Source: CAZOOA01 sp964581355
GTDB lineage: Bacteria > Bacillota > Dethiobacteria > DTU022 > UBA8154
Assembly (NCBI GenBank): GCA_964581355.1
Contig: CAZOOA010000003.1
Location: 1 to 64,000 of the forward strand
Direction: 5' to 3'
DNA: 64,000 bases
Shown here: piece after piece, positions 44,147 through 53,554 of the stretch
Numbering within the stretch: the stretch's first letter is position 1
How the letters are laid out: the number at the start of each line of letters is the position of its first letter
Program-made: the position numbers and the translations under genes
The notes under the pieces: generated by a model
Database searches by the model: none
What the model was told of the DNA's origin: nothing
Seen by the model: the letters and a program-made list of their open reading frames with translations, nothing else

Positions 44147-45415
44147 ATGGATGTACTGGTTGTAGGAGGCGGTGGACGGGAGCATGCGCTGATTTGGAAA
44201 CTTTCGCAAAGCCCGGAAGTGGACAAAATATACTGTGCCCCCGGCAATGCAGGCATTGCTTCCCTGGCAGAATGTGTTCCTGTGGGCGCCGAGGACGGGC
44301 AAGGATTGCAGCAGTTTGCCCGGGAAAAGGGTATTCATTTAACTGTAGTGGGTCCCGAAGCACCTTTAATGGAAGGAATCGTGGATCTGTTCCAGGAAAA
44401 CGGTCAGCTTATTTTTGGACCTGACCGCAGCGGGGCCATGCTGGAGGGAAGCAAGGCCTGGGCTAAACAGTTTATGTCCAGGCATGATATACCTACGGCC
44501 TCTTTCGAAGTTTTTGAAGAACCTGATAAGGCCTACGAACATATCAAATCCATTCAATATCCCGCTGTAATCAAAGCTGACGGCCTGGCGGCAGGGAAAG
44601 GGGTAATCATTGCCACTGACCAGCAGGATGCTGCTAAGGCAGTTCACGACTTGATGGTGGAAAAGATTTTTGGTGAAGCGGGGAATCGAATTGTCGTGGA
44701 GGATTTCCTGGAAGGAGAAGAGGTTTCTGTTTTTGCCATTACAGACGGCACTTCATATGTAACTTTACCTTCCGCACAGGACCATAAGGCAATCTTTGAC
44801 GGAGATAAAGGGCCGAACACCGGCGGAATGGGTGCGTACTCACCGGCGCCAGTCTTGACATCCAGGTATCAGCAGGAGGTCGAAAGCTTGATCCTGGAGC
44901 CTGTATTTAACGGGTTGGCAGCTGAAGGGATTATCTATAGAGGGGTGCTTTTTGTTGGGTTAATTGTTACCCGGCAGGGAATGCGTGTGCTGGAGTTTAA
45001 TGTCCGTTTTGGGGATCCTGAAGCACAGGTAATCCTGCCCCGGATGAAATCCGATCTGCTGCCCTTGCTGTATGAAGGGGCCAGGGGTAACTACCGGGTG
45101 ATTGAGCCGCCCCAGTGGTATGACAATTACAGCGTATGCGTGGTTATGGCTTCACAAGGTTACCCGGGAAGTTATGAAAAAGGAAAAATTATTTCCGGTT
45201 TATCTGAAACAGCCGGGATGGAACATGTCAAGGTTTTTCATGCCGGGACAAAGCTCCAGGATGAAGGGATTGTCACCGCTGGCGGACGGGTGCTTGGTCT
45301 GACAGCCTGGGATAATTCGCTGCAAAAGGCAGTCGAGCGGGTGTACCATTTGGCAGAAAAGATTCAATTTGACGGAGCATATTATCGCAAGGATATTGCC
45401 CACCGGGCCCTGTAA
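44147..45415 (+). CDS. purD: Phosphoribosylamine-glycine ligase PurD
   Basis: Joins glycine to phosphoribosylamine. 422 aa, ATP-grasp fold: VVGGGGREHALIWKL at the N-terminus, KADGLAAGKGVIIA, DHKAIFDGDKGPNTGGMGAY and EFNVRFGDPEAQ. Final gene of the purine run, followed by the terminator at 45461. Confidence 0.97.
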   Translation: MDVLVVGGGGREHALIWKLSQSPEVDKIYCAPGNAGIASLAECVPVGAEDGQGLQQFAREKGIHLTVVGPEAPLMEGIVDLFQENGQLIFGPDRSGAMLEGSKAWAKQFMSRHDIPTASFEVFEEPDKAYEHIKSIQYPAVIKADGLAAGKGVIIATDQQDAAKAVHDLMVEKIFGEAGNRIVVEDFLEGEEVSVFAITDGTSYVTLPSAQDHKAIFDGDKGPNTGGMGAYSPAPVLTSRYQQEVESLILEPVFNGLAAEGIIYRGVLFVGLIVTRQGMRVLEFNVRFGDPEAQVILPRMKSDLLPLLYEGARGNYRVIEPPQWYDNYSVCVVMASQGYPGSYEKGKIISGLSETAGMEHVKVFHAGTKLQDEGIVTAGGRVLGLTAWDNSLQKAVERVYHLAEKIQFDGAYYRKDIAHRAL

Positions 45416-45460
45416 TAAAGATAGGGTGGATAAAGATACGATAGAGGAAGTGAAACGAAA

Positions 45461-45498
45461 ATTTCCCCAATAAGCTTTGGCTTAAAGGGGATTTTTTT
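45461..45498 (+). terminator. Purine operon terminator
   Basis: TTTCCCC and AGGGGA flank an inner stem TAAGC/GCTTA with a short loop, and eight T follow. Confidence 0.88.
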
Positions 45499-45500
45499 TG

Positions 45501-45689
45501 CTAATTGCTCAGAGCAATTAGCAAGCGCAGCCTTGCTTGGGGGCGGGTTTAGAGTATGGGGACACATCTTTTGTAGAGAAATGTCCCCTTGCAAAGTTTC
45601 CAGAGCGTGGTGCAGGACAGACAGGAAAAGCGACAGAACAGTCTTCCTGCTTCGCGGTGTGTGGTGTAACAAATGGGCTGAGAAGTTAC
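45501..45689 (+). repeat. Family-2 element, copy 4 (expanded, diverged)
   Basis: 189 bp, begins CTAATTGCTC-A-GAGCAATTAG (itself a perfect inverted repeat, 45501-45521) and ends GGGCTGAGAAGTTAC. The core is still recognisable (GTTTCCAGAGCG ... GACAGGAAAAGC). It carries an extra hairpin GGGGACA/TGTCCCC (45558-45588). It starts two bases after the purD terminator T run. Confidence 0.7.
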
Positions 45690-45784
45690 AATTATTTATT
45701 TATTTCTGGCAGGGAAACCTTCTTGGTGTGTTTAATAATTATAAGTGATGCAGTTATGCATAACCTGCCTGGAGGTGTTTGTCT

Positions 45785-47533
45785 TTGCCCAAACAAAGCA
45801 TAAAGTTGGAACAGGTTTTAAATGCCGTTTATAACGGAATCGTGGCCATTAATACCCGGGGTGAAATTATTTTGTTCAACAAATCAGCAGCCCGGTTTAT
45901 GGGCATCTCCAAGGAGGAAGCCCTGGGCCAAAAGGTTGAGACATTAATTCCTAATACCGGCTTACTGGAAATCCTGGAAACAGAAGAAAGCCGGCCGACC
46001 CAAAAACTGCGGATTCGGGGGCGGACGGTGATCAGTAACAGATCCCCTATCTACGACCAAAACCGTGTCCTGGTTGGCGCCATTGGGGTGTTCCAGGATG
46101 TTTCAGAATTGGAAATCATGGCCAAAGAATTAAAAGAAGAACGCGAGATCAAGGAGGAGCTGGATGCAATTATCGAGTCTTCTTATGACGGCATCTGGAT
46201 TACCGACGGTCAAGGTTATACTTTGCACTTAAACAGCGCTTATGAGCGGATATCCGGCCTTAAGAAAGATGAAGTGGTCGGTCGCCACATGCAGGAGTTG
46301 GTGGATGAGGGCTATTTTTCTGAATCTGTTACCCTTCATGTCCTGGAGAAAAAGGAACGGGTGACTATTATGCATAATATTTTCAAAAAAAATGACAAAA
46401 ATGTTTTGATCACCGGGAACCCTATTTTTGATGAGAACAATGAGGTGGTTCGGGTTGTCACCAATGTCCGCGATATTACAGAATTAATAAACCTCAAAGA
46501 AGAAAGGGAAAATAAAAACCGCTTGGCGGCTCAATACAAGGAAGAGCTGGATCGGCTCAGGTCAGGCCAACTGAAACTGGACAACTTTGTTGTTCACAGC
46601 TCACAGATGCAGCATGTTTTTGACCTGGCTGTCAGGGTGGGCCAGGTAGACTCGATGGTACTGATCAACGGGGAATCCGGTGTGGGGAAGGAAGGCATTG
46701 CTAATGTTATTGTCCAGGCCAGTGAAAGAAGAGACGGTCCTTTTATCAAAATCAACTGCGGAGCGATACCAGAAAACCTTCTTGAGTCAGAGCTTTTTGG
46801 TTATGAAAAAGGGGCCTTTACCGGTGCAGACCGCAAAGGGAAACTGGGCATGTTTGAGCTGGCCAACAAGGGAACGATTTTTTTGGACGAAGTAGCTGAA
46901 ATTCCACTCAACTTGCAGGTGAAACTGCTCCGGGTTTTCCAGGACCAGCAGATTATGCGCATTGGTGGAGTTAAAACCATTAACCTGGATGTCCGGGTTA
47001 TCGCGGCAACCAATAAAAACCTGGAAGAAATGGCCAGGAAGGGAACGTTCAGGGAGGACCTCTACTATCGCCTGAATGTAGTTCCAATTACCGTTCCTCC
47101 CCTGCGGGAAAGAAAAGATGATATCCCGGCATTGATTCACTTTTTTATCAATATGTACAACAAGAAATACAATATGTATAAACGTATTTCCGGCGATGCG
47201 ATTGACTGTTTGATGGAATACCCCTGGCCAGGCAATGTCAGGGAGCTTCAAAACTTGATTGAAAGACTTGTTGTCCTTTCCAGGGAGCCGGTGATTGCCC
47301 TGGATCAGATCCCCCAGCAGTTTAAGAACAGTTACGGGCCAGCAGAAAGCCTGAAGCTGGATGTGAACAACAATATGACGTTAAAAGAGGCCGTATCCAT
47401 GCTGGAGCAAGAATTGATCAAAGAGGCTATGAACAGACATAAAACTACACGGAAGGCTGCCCGAGCCCTGGGGGTGGACCAATCCACCATTGTCCGTAAG
47501 CTGAAAAGACTGGAAAGCAAAGAAAGCAGTTAA
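45785..47533 (+). CDS. Sigma-54-dependent activator with two PAS domains
   Basis: Bacterial enhancer-binding protein, 582 aa from TTG 45785, seven bases after GGAGGTG. Two PAS sensor domains (about 5-110, NAVYNGIVAINTRGEIILFN; about 125-240, IIESSYDGIWITDGQGY) replace a receiver domain. The AAA+ domain (about 265-495) has Walker A NGESGVGKEG, the sigma-54 contact loop GAFTGA, Walker B TIFLDEVAE and the arginine-finger region. A Fis-type helix-turn-helix (about 540-580) ends the protein. It faces the -24/-12 promoter at 47744 and is the obvious activator of the acyl-CoA genes. Signal unknown. Confidence 0.95.
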   Translation: MPKQSIKLEQVLNAVYNGIVAINTRGEIILFNKSAARFMGISKEEALGQKVETLIPNTGLLEILETEESRPTQKLRIRGRTVISNRSPIYDQNRVLVGAIGVFQDVSELEIMAKELKEEREIKEELDAIIESSYDGIWITDGQGYTLHLNSAYERISGLKKDEVVGRHMQELVDEGYFSESVTLHVLEKKERVTIMHNIFKKNDKNVLITGNPIFDENNEVVRVVTNVRDITELINLKEERENKNRLAAQYKEELDRLRSGQLKLDNFVVHSSQMQHVFDLAVRVGQVDSMVLINGESGVGKEGIANVIVQASERRDGPFIKINCGAIPENLLESELFGYEKGAFTGADRKGKLGMFELANKGTIFLDEVAEIPLNLQVKLLRVFQDQQIMRIGGVKTINLDVRVIAATNKNLEEMARKGTFREDLYYRLNVVPITVPPLRERKDDIPALIHFFINMYNKKYNMYKRISGDAIDCLMEYPWPGNVRELQNLIERLVVLSREPVIALDQIPQQFKNSYGPAESLKLDVNNNMTLKEAVSMLEQELIKEAMNRHKTTRKAARALGVDQSTIVRKLKRLESKESS

Positions 47534-47693
47534 GTGCCTGCCTGCTCTGGTTTTTGAAAGCAAAGTGATGAAAAATGGCATCATTATGATGTGTGCATGC
47601 ATCGGCGCCCGCTTTTTGAGGTGAATTGAAAATATAAGAAACAGTCTGACTATAAAGGTTATTCTTTAAAAACCCTTTACAAGTCGGGGGCTG

Positions 47694-47735
47694 AAACGGT
47701 TCTTGATTCATAAGAAATAAAGAACCGTTTTTCTT
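47694..47735 (+). terminator. Terminator-like inverted repeat after the sigma-54 activator
   Basis: AAACGGTTCTT (47694-47704) and its exact reverse complement AAGAACCGTTT (47720-47730), then TTCTTTTC. It could instead be the activator's upstream binding site, as it lies only about 14 bp before the -24 element. Confidence 0.65.
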
Positions 47736-47743
47736 TTCTGTTT

Positions 47744-47760
47744 TGGCATTGTTTTTGCAA
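47744..47760 (+). promoter_or_regulatory. Sigma-54 (-24/-12) promoter
   Basis: TTGGCATTGTTTTTGCA: GG at 47745-47746 and GC at 47757-47758 with exactly 10 bp between, matching TGGCAC-N5-TTGCA. It lies 84 bp before the acetoacetyl-CoA synthetase gene and downstream of a sigma-54 activator gene. Confidence 0.88.
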
Positions 47761-47842
47761 CTGAAATAGGACAGATAAAATTGTGTTTAGAGCATAATTG
47801 ATATTTTAGAAAACCAAACAGAAAGGATGGACAAAAGAAATT

Positions 47843-49795
47843 ATGAAACAGCCGCTCTGGATCCCCAGTGAAGCCCGTATCAAGGAAGCCAATATGACTG
47901 ACTTTACCAGGAGGGTAAATGATCGGTTTGGCAAGGAGTTTTCCACTTACGAAGAACTGTACCAGTGGTCTATTGACAGTGCCCCGGATTTTTGGGAATT
48001 TATGTGGGAATATGGCCAGGTCAAGCATTCCTCTCCCTACCAGCGGGTGGTCAGTAACATGGACAAAATGCTGGAATGTAAGTGGTTTGAGGGAGCAAAG
48101 CTAAACTTTGCAGAAAATTTGCTTCGTTATCGCGATAACCATACAGCGTTAATTTTTAAAGGAGAAGGGCAGGAACTGGTTTCGATTACCTATGAAGAGC
48201 TGTATGACCAGGTAGCACGTTTAAGTAAGTCGCTCCGGGAAATGGGGGTTAAAGTTGGAGACAGGGTCGCCGGCTTTATGCCCAACATGATTGAAACAGT
48301 GGTGGCTATGCTGGCCACAACCAGTATTGGGGCCATCTGGTCTTCCTGCTCTCCCGATTTTGGTGTGCAGGGGGCTTTGGATCGTTTTGGTCAAATAGAG
48401 CCAAAAGTTTTGTTTACCGCCAACGGATACTTTTACAATGGGAAAAGCCACACTTCCCTGGTGAAAGTGAAAGATATCGTAGCCCAGATTCCTTCAGTGG
48501 AAAAAATCATTGTGGTGCCCTATACCGAGGAAAAGGCTGATATCAGCGGCCTTTCCGATGCGGTTTATTATTCTGATTTTATCTCCTCGCAAAGTGGGCT
48601 GGAAGTCGAATTTGAGCAGCTGCCCTTTGATCACCCTGTTTATATTATGTATTCTTCCGGCACCACCGGAGCACCGAAATGTATCGTGCACGGTGCAGGA
48701 GGCACATTGATTCAGCATCTCAAGGAACTTATTCTGCATACAGATGTGAAACGGGATGATGTTGTCTTTTATTTTACTACCTGCGGCTGGATGATGTGGA
48801 ACTGGTTGGTCAGCACGCTGGCCGTGGGAGCTGCTGTCCTGTTGTATGATGGCAACCCCTTTTACCCGGATGCCGGTATATTATTTAAGGTGGCTGAAGA
48901 AACAGGAATGACGGTATTTGGTACCAGCGCCCGCTACATTGCTTCCCTGGAGCAGGCTGGCGCCAAGCCAGGCCGGGACTATAATCTTGGTTCGGTAAAA
49001 ACCATGACCTCTACCGGTTCTCCGCTTTCCATCGAAGGCTTTTATTATGTTTACAGGGAAGTCAAAGAAGACATATGTCTTTCCTCCATCTCAGGTGGAA
49101 CGGACATTATCTCCTGTTTTGCCCTGGGCAACCCCACGCTTCCGGTTTACCCGGGAGAACTCCAGTGCAGGGGCCTGGGCATGAAAGTGGAGGCATTTGA
49201 TGATAACGGCAACCCGGTGATAAACCAGCAAGGTGAGCTTGTTTGCACTCTGCCTTTCCCCTCCATGCCTGTCTATTTCTGGAACGATGAAGACAATGCC
49301 AAGTATCGCTCCGCATATTTCGAAGTTTATTCCAACGTCTGGCACCACGGGGATTATATTGAGATCACTGATACCGGTGGAGTGATTATCTACGGACGTT
49401 CTGATGCCACATTGAATCCTGGCGGAGTGCGTATTGGAACGGCGGAAATCTACCGGCAGGTGGAAACATTCCCCGAAATAGTTGACAGCCTGGTCATTGG
49501 CCAGAAGTGGGGAGACGATGAACGGGTGGTCCTCTTTGTCAAGCTCGCTGAAGAAGTAACGTTAAATGATGAACTGGTTACGAAAGTGAAGCAATCGATT
49601 AAGCAGGGTGCCAGTCCGCGGCACGTCCCGGCCAAGGTTTTGCCCATCGAAGATATTCCCTATACCATCAACGGTAAAAAAGTGGAGATTGCCGTCAGGA
49701 AAATGGTTCACGGCGAAGAAGTGAAAAACCGTGAGGCCCTGGCCAACCCGGAGTCACTGGATTTATATCAAGACATTAAGGAATTGCAAGCATAA
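47843..49795 (+). CDS. Acetoacetyl-CoA synthetase (acetoacetate-CoA ligase)
   Basis: Adenylate-forming enzyme, 650 aa, that activates acetoacetate (or a similar short acid) to its CoA ester. Seen: N-terminal PLWIPSEARIKEANMTDF and FWEFMWEY, typical of this subfamily; SSCSPDFGVQGALDRFGQIE; the AMP-binding MYSSGTTGAPKCIVHGAGG; and TTCGWMMWNWL. An HMG-CoA lyase nearby would release the acetoacetate. The start is ATG 47843 (GAAAGGATGG upstream). First gene behind the sigma-54 promoter. Confidence 0.93.
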   Translation: MKQPLWIPSEARIKEANMTDFTRRVNDRFGKEFSTYEELYQWSIDSAPDFWEFMWEYGQVKHSSPYQRVVSNMDKMLECKWFEGAKLNFAENLLRYRDNHTALIFKGEGQELVSITYEELYDQVARLSKSLREMGVKVGDRVAGFMPNMIETVVAMLATTSIGAIWSSCSPDFGVQGALDRFGQIEPKVLFTANGYFYNGKSHTSLVKVKDIVAQIPSVEKIIVVPYTEEKADISGLSDAVYYSDFISSQSGLEVEFEQLPFDHPVYIMYSSGTTGAPKCIVHGAGGTLIQHLKELILHTDVKRDDVVFYFTTCGWMMWNWLVSTLAVGAAVLLYDGNPFYPDAGILFKVAEETGMTVFGTSARYIASLEQAGAKPGRDYNLGSVKTMTSTGSPLSIEGFYYVYREVKEDICLSSISGGTDIISCFALGNPTLPVYPGELQCRGLGMKVEAFDDNGNPVINQQGELVCTLPFPSMPVYFWNDEDNAKYRSAYFEVYSNVWHHGDYIEITDTGGVIIYGRSDATLNPGGVRIGTAEIYRQVETFPEIVDSLVIGQKWGDDERVVLFVKLAEEVTLNDELVTKVKQSIKQGASPRHVPAKVLPIEDIPYTINGKKVEIAVRKMVHGEEVKNREALANPESLDLYQDIKELQA

Positions 49796-49881
49796 CTCCT
49801 CCGGTGCGGTGTTGACAGGGTTGCTCTGGTGTTTTTTCCGTAGATGCTATGTACATTACCTGAGAAGGAGGAGGGAATATA

Positions 49882-51495
49882 TTGGCTACCTTAGAAGAAA
49901 GAAAGCAGCAGAATTACGAGTTTTGGCTGCAGAAAGACCAGGAATTGCTTGAACGCCGGGAAGAGGCTTACAATGTGGGAGGCGAAAAACAGAAAGAGCG
50001 GCTGGCCAAGCAGGGCAAAAGTCCGGTTAGGGAGCTTATCAGCCAGTTGATTGACCCCGACAGTGATTTTTTCGAGGTGGGGTTGGATGCTGGTTATGAT
50101 ATCGGTTATGAACAGCAGCAGCATATCCCCGGTGGAGGAATGGTTACCGGTGTGGGCAAAGTTCATGGCAAAGATTGCATGATTTTTGCCAATGAAAGCC
50201 GCATGACTGCGGGAACCTACTACCCTATTACCTTGAAAAAGCACATGAGAGCTCAGCGTATCGCCGAAGAATGCGGCTTAACCTGCATTTATATTGCCGA
50301 CTCCGGAGGACTGTTTTTGCCCCTGCAGCTGTATGCATTTGCCGATGAAGGAATGTTTGGTTCCATGTTCTATAACATGACCCGCATGTCAGCCAAGGGT
50401 ATTAAACAGTATACCCTGAGCACTGGGGGCAACACCGCCGGCGGTGCTTATATAGTTTACCTGGCCTGTGAATCTATTATGATCGATCAGATGGCCTATG
50501 CTTTCCTGGCTGGGCCTCCCATGGTGCGTTCGGCTATCGGAGAAGAAGTCAGCGCGGAAGACCTGGGGGGCGCCTATGTGCATACCCAGCATTCCGGGGG
50601 GTGTGACCATTTTGTCAGGAGTCAGCAGGAAGGGATCGCCAAGCTAAGAGAAATCATCGCTTTTGACCCGCCCCAGGAAACCCAGATTCACCGCTTTCCC
50701 TCCTGGAATGAACCCCACTTTAGTTCGGGTGATTTGATGGGGGCAGTCCCTTCCGACCCGTACCGTCCCATCAATGTGCGGGAAATTATCCAGTGTGTTG
50801 CGGATGACAGTTACTTTCAGGAATACAAGGCCAATTATGCTCCGGGACGGGGTGATTCCATTATCTGCGGCAAGATGTGGCTTAAAGGGATGCCCGTCGG
50901 GGTTGTGGCCTCCAACGGGACCGGAGTTATTTACATTGAGGCTGCCCGCAAGGCCACAGAGTGGGTTCTGCGCTGCGGCAACGATAAAACGCCTCTGCTG
51001 TATATTCAAAACTCACCGGGATACATGGTGGGAAGCAATGAGGAGTGGGGCGGTATCGGGAAATACGGTGCAGACATGGTCCGGGCCTGCGCCTGTGTGG
51101 ATGTCCCCAAAATACAGTGGGTTATCGGTCCCGACCATGGAGCGGCAAACTACGGCATGTGTGGCCGGGCTTATCGTCCCCGGTTTGTTTTCCACACCAT
51201 GCGGGCACGGACCACGGTTATGGCCGGCAAAACTGCGGCCTTTATTCTCGAAACCATTGAGAGGAAAAACAAGAAAGTCAAAGGCGAGGAAATTGATGAA
51301 GAGAAAATGACTGCGTTTCGTGAGAAAATGGTCGAAGGCTATGACCGGGAAGGGCATCCTTACGTGACCGGTTCCCTGCTTTATCACGACGGGATTCTTA
51401 CCTGGGCTGAATCGCGCGACAAGCTGGCTCGCGCTTTTGAGGTCTCCCTATACCAGCCTATTCCCGATTCTCACTTTGGAAACCTGAAGTTTTAG
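49882..51495 (+). CDS. Biotin-dependent acyl-CoA carboxyltransferase, methylcrotonyl-CoA carboxylase beta type
   Basis: 537 aa, two crotonase-fold halves. TAGTYYPITLKKHMRAQRIA (residues about 112-131), ADSGGLFLPLQ, and FLAGPPMVRSAIGEEVSAED are close to 3-methylcrotonyl-CoA carboxylase beta. NGTGVIYIEAARKATEWVL lies in the second half. It carboxylates 3-methylcrotonyl-CoA to 3-methylglutaconyl-CoA using carboxybiotin. The biotin carboxylase and biotin-carrier subunits are not in this window. Glutaconyl-CoA decarboxylase alpha is a less likely alternative. The start is TTG 49882 after GGAGGAGGG. Confidence 0.85.
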   Translation: MATLEERKQQNYEFWLQKDQELLERREEAYNVGGEKQKERLAKQGKSPVRELISQLIDPDSDFFEVGLDAGYDIGYEQQQHIPGGGMVTGVGKVHGKDCMIFANESRMTAGTYYPITLKKHMRAQRIAEECGLTCIYIADSGGLFLPLQLYAFADEGMFGSMFYNMTRMSAKGIKQYTLSTGGNTAGGAYIVYLACESIMIDQMAYAFLAGPPMVRSAIGEEVSAEDLGGAYVHTQHSGGCDHFVRSQQEGIAKLREIIAFDPPQETQIHRFPSWNEPHFSSGDLMGAVPSDPYRPINVREIIQCVADDSYFQEYKANYAPGRGDSIICGKMWLKGMPVGVVASNGTGVIYIEAARKATEWVLRCGNDKTPLLYIQNSPGYMVGSNEEWGGIGKYGADMVRACACVDVPKIQWVIGPDHGAANYGMCGRAYRPRFVFHTMRARTTVMAGKTAAFILETIERKNKKVKGEEIDEEKMTAFREKMVEGYDREGHPYVTGSLLYHDGILTWAESRDKLARAFEVSLYQPIPDSHFGNLKF

Positions 51496-51572
51496 TGGTT
51501 AATTGATCAGGCTTTTGCCTGGGCCTAACGGTCCGGAAAAAATATTAAATCATTTAAAAGGAGTGAATTGTT

Positions 51573-52676
51573 TTGGCAGACAAGTTTCAAATGAATTTCC
51601 CCAAGAAAGTGCGCTTAGGAGACATCACAGTCCGCGATGGTTTTCAGCATGAAGAAAAATTTCTTTCCACCGATGCCAAAGTCTATTACGCAGAAGAAAT
51701 GATTCTTGCTGGCTTTAAAAGGGTGGAGTTGACCAATTTTGGCAACCCCCAGGGGATGCCCCAGTTTAAGGATGCAGACGAACTGTTCAAGCGGGTGCGG
51801 GGCAGCAAAAAGCTGCAGCGGGCCGGCATAAATTGGGACGATATTGAACTAACAGCTATTACCATCCGGGAAAGAGCAGTGGACCGGGCGATTCAGGCGA
51901 AAAAGGACGGATATGGCCCCGACCGGATCCTGATGATGGTTTCCACGGACGAGGAGCACCACTATGCCAATTCCGGCACAACACTGCCTGATTATTGGAA
52001 AGAAGCGGAGCGCTGCATTAAGAAAGCGGCCGACGCCGGAATCAAGATGTGCGGTTGTGTCAGCACTATCTGGGGCAGTCCCATCAGTGGTCCGACCCAG
52101 CTGGAAGAGGCTGTTAAATTCACCAAGTACTTCCTCGATATCGGTGCGGCGGATATTGAGCACGCTGACCACGATGGTTCAGCTCCCCCTGATCAGGTTT
52201 ACCGCTACTTTTCCATGATTTTGGATGCGCTGCCCGACACAGACCTGCATGTGGCCCACTTCCATGCCACCCGCGGTTGGGGTTTGGCCAACATCCTTGC
52301 TGCGCTCAATGCAGGCATCGATATCTTTGAAGGGACCCTGGGAGGTCTGGGTGGCCAGCCAGCCAACTTTGTGGACGACTGCCCCGTCCCCGGAACTGGT
52401 TCTTATTACTACAAGGACCCCAACGTTGTGGGCTTAACCCAGATGGAGGATATGGTGGTTATGATGGACGAAATGGGTATCGATATGGGTGTTGATGTAG
52501 ACAGGGTCCTGGAGTTGGGCACATTGATGGAAAAAACCATCGGCCGGCGTTTGCGTTCAGAAGCCATCTTGAACGGCCGCATTCCCAAGGAGGCCCGCCC
52601 GCAATACAAGCGTGCCGGTCTCCAGGAGAAAAAGCAGGAATTCGGTGAAAAGACAGGACAGAAGTTCCCCGAGTAA
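51573..52676 (+). CDS. HMG-CoA lyase-like (DRE-TIM metallolyase) protein, paralogue 1
   Basis: 367 aa. ITVRDGFQHEEK holds the Arg-Asp metal and catalytic motif; HVAHFHATRGWGLANILAAL holds the HxH metal ligands; GGLGGQPANFVDDCP is the G-loop region. Longer than typical HMG-CoA lyase (about 300 aa), with an extra C-terminal helical part (about residues 300-367), and equally distant from isopropylmalate/citramalate synthases, so substrate is uncertain. In this context cleavage of HMG-CoA to acetyl-CoA and acetoacetate is likely. The start is TTG 51573 after AAAGGAG. Confidence 0.8.
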   Translation: MADKFQMNFPKKVRLGDITVRDGFQHEEKFLSTDAKVYYAEEMILAGFKRVELTNFGNPQGMPQFKDADELFKRVRGSKKLQRAGINWDDIELTAITIRERAVDRAIQAKKDGYGPDRILMMVSTDEEHHYANSGTTLPDYWKEAERCIKKAADAGIKMCGCVSTIWGSPISGPTQLEEAVKFTKYFLDIGAADIEHADHDGSAPPDQVYRYFSMILDALPDTDLHVAHFHATRGWGLANILAALNAGIDIFEGTLGGLGGQPANFVDDCPVPGTGSYYYKDPNVVGLTQMEDMVVMMDEMGIDMGVDVDRVLELGTLMEKTIGRRLRSEAILNGRIPKEARPQYKRAGLQEKKQEFGEKTGQKFPE

Positions 52677-52758
52677 AAGGCAAAATGTCAATCGCTATAG
52701 TAGCTTAATAGGGTTGACATAACTGCCCTGTGCTTGATTGAATAAAGGGGGGAAAGCA

Positions 52759-53541
52759 ATGACCTGGGAGACAATCCGGGTGGAAGTGAAGGAGAATGTT
52801 GCTGTTATCACCTTTAACCGCCCCGATGCCCTCAACGCTATCAGCACGCAGTTGGCCAGTGACGTAATCTCTGTGATGAGAGAGTTGGCCGATGAACGAG
52901 AAGTTTGGGCTGCCATCTTGACTGCAGAAGGGGAAAAAGCCTTTTGTGTGGGGGCCGACTTGAAGGAAAGAAAAAACATGAGCAAGGAAGACATGATCAA
53001 GCAGCGGGAGTTGTTTGTCCGGGCTTTCAGAGCGGTATCTGAATTTCCCAAGCCGCTTATCGCTGCAGTGAATGGTTTTGCCATGGGCGGAGGCTTTGAG
53101 TTTGCCCTGGGCTGTGACCTGATCTATGCTTCGGATAATGCTGTGTTGGCTCTTCCAGAGGTTGGTCTGGGTATTATTCCCGGTGGAGGCGGGACCGTCA
53201 ACCTGCCCCGCTTGATCGGTAAAAGCAAGGCCAAGGAACTGATTTTTACCGGTCGGCGCCTCACTGCAGCGGAAGCAGAAGAGTGGGGAATTGTCAGCAG
53301 AGTGGCTCCCCGGGATGAACTGTTAAATGCCGCCCGGGAACTGTGCAGCGAAATCACGAAAAATGCCCCTGTGGCAGTTTGGCAAGCCAAAAAATCTGTT
53401 AACCTGGGCATGGAAGTGGACATTGCCAGTGCTTTTGCCCTGGAGGCGGAATGCTATAATGTCTGCTTGAAGACGGAAGACCGTGATGAAGGACTTAAGG
53501 CGTTTAATGAGAAAAGAAAGCCTGTCTATAAGGGCTATTAA
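52759..53541 (+). CDS. Enoyl-CoA hydratase/isomerase, probable methylglutaconyl-CoA hydratase
   Basis: 260 aa crotonase from ATG 52759 (GGGGGGAAA upstream). The oxyanion-hole residues are in AFCVGADLKE and FAMGGGFEFALGCD, and both catalytic glutamates (GGGFE and LPEVGLG) are kept, so a hydratase is expected. Between a methylcrotonyl-CoA carboxylase-type gene and an HMG-CoA lyase-type gene, 3-methylglutaconyl-CoA is the natural substrate (inference); crotonyl-CoA is the alternative. Confidence 0.88.
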   Translation: MTWETIRVEVKENVAVITFNRPDALNAISTQLASDVISVMRELADEREVWAAILTAEGEKAFCVGADLKERKNMSKEDMIKQRELFVRAFRAVSEFPKPLIAAVNGFAMGGGFEFALGCDLIYASDNAVLALPEVGLGIIPGGGGTVNLPRLIGKSKAKELIFTGRRLTAAEAEEWGIVSRVAPRDELLNAARELCSEITKNAPVAVWQAKKSVNLGMEVDIASAFALEAECYNVCLKTEDRDEGLKAFNEKRKPVYKGY

Positions 53542-53554
53542 GTGTCATTGTGTT

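Noticed and set aside
45501..45748. Short open frames over the family-2 copy after purD
   Set aside because: No ribosome site and entirely within repeat sequence.
52685..52720. ATGTCAA/TTGACAT inverted repeat before the hydratase gene
   Set aside because: Seven-bp arms 22 bp apart, no matching -10 box; too weak to call.
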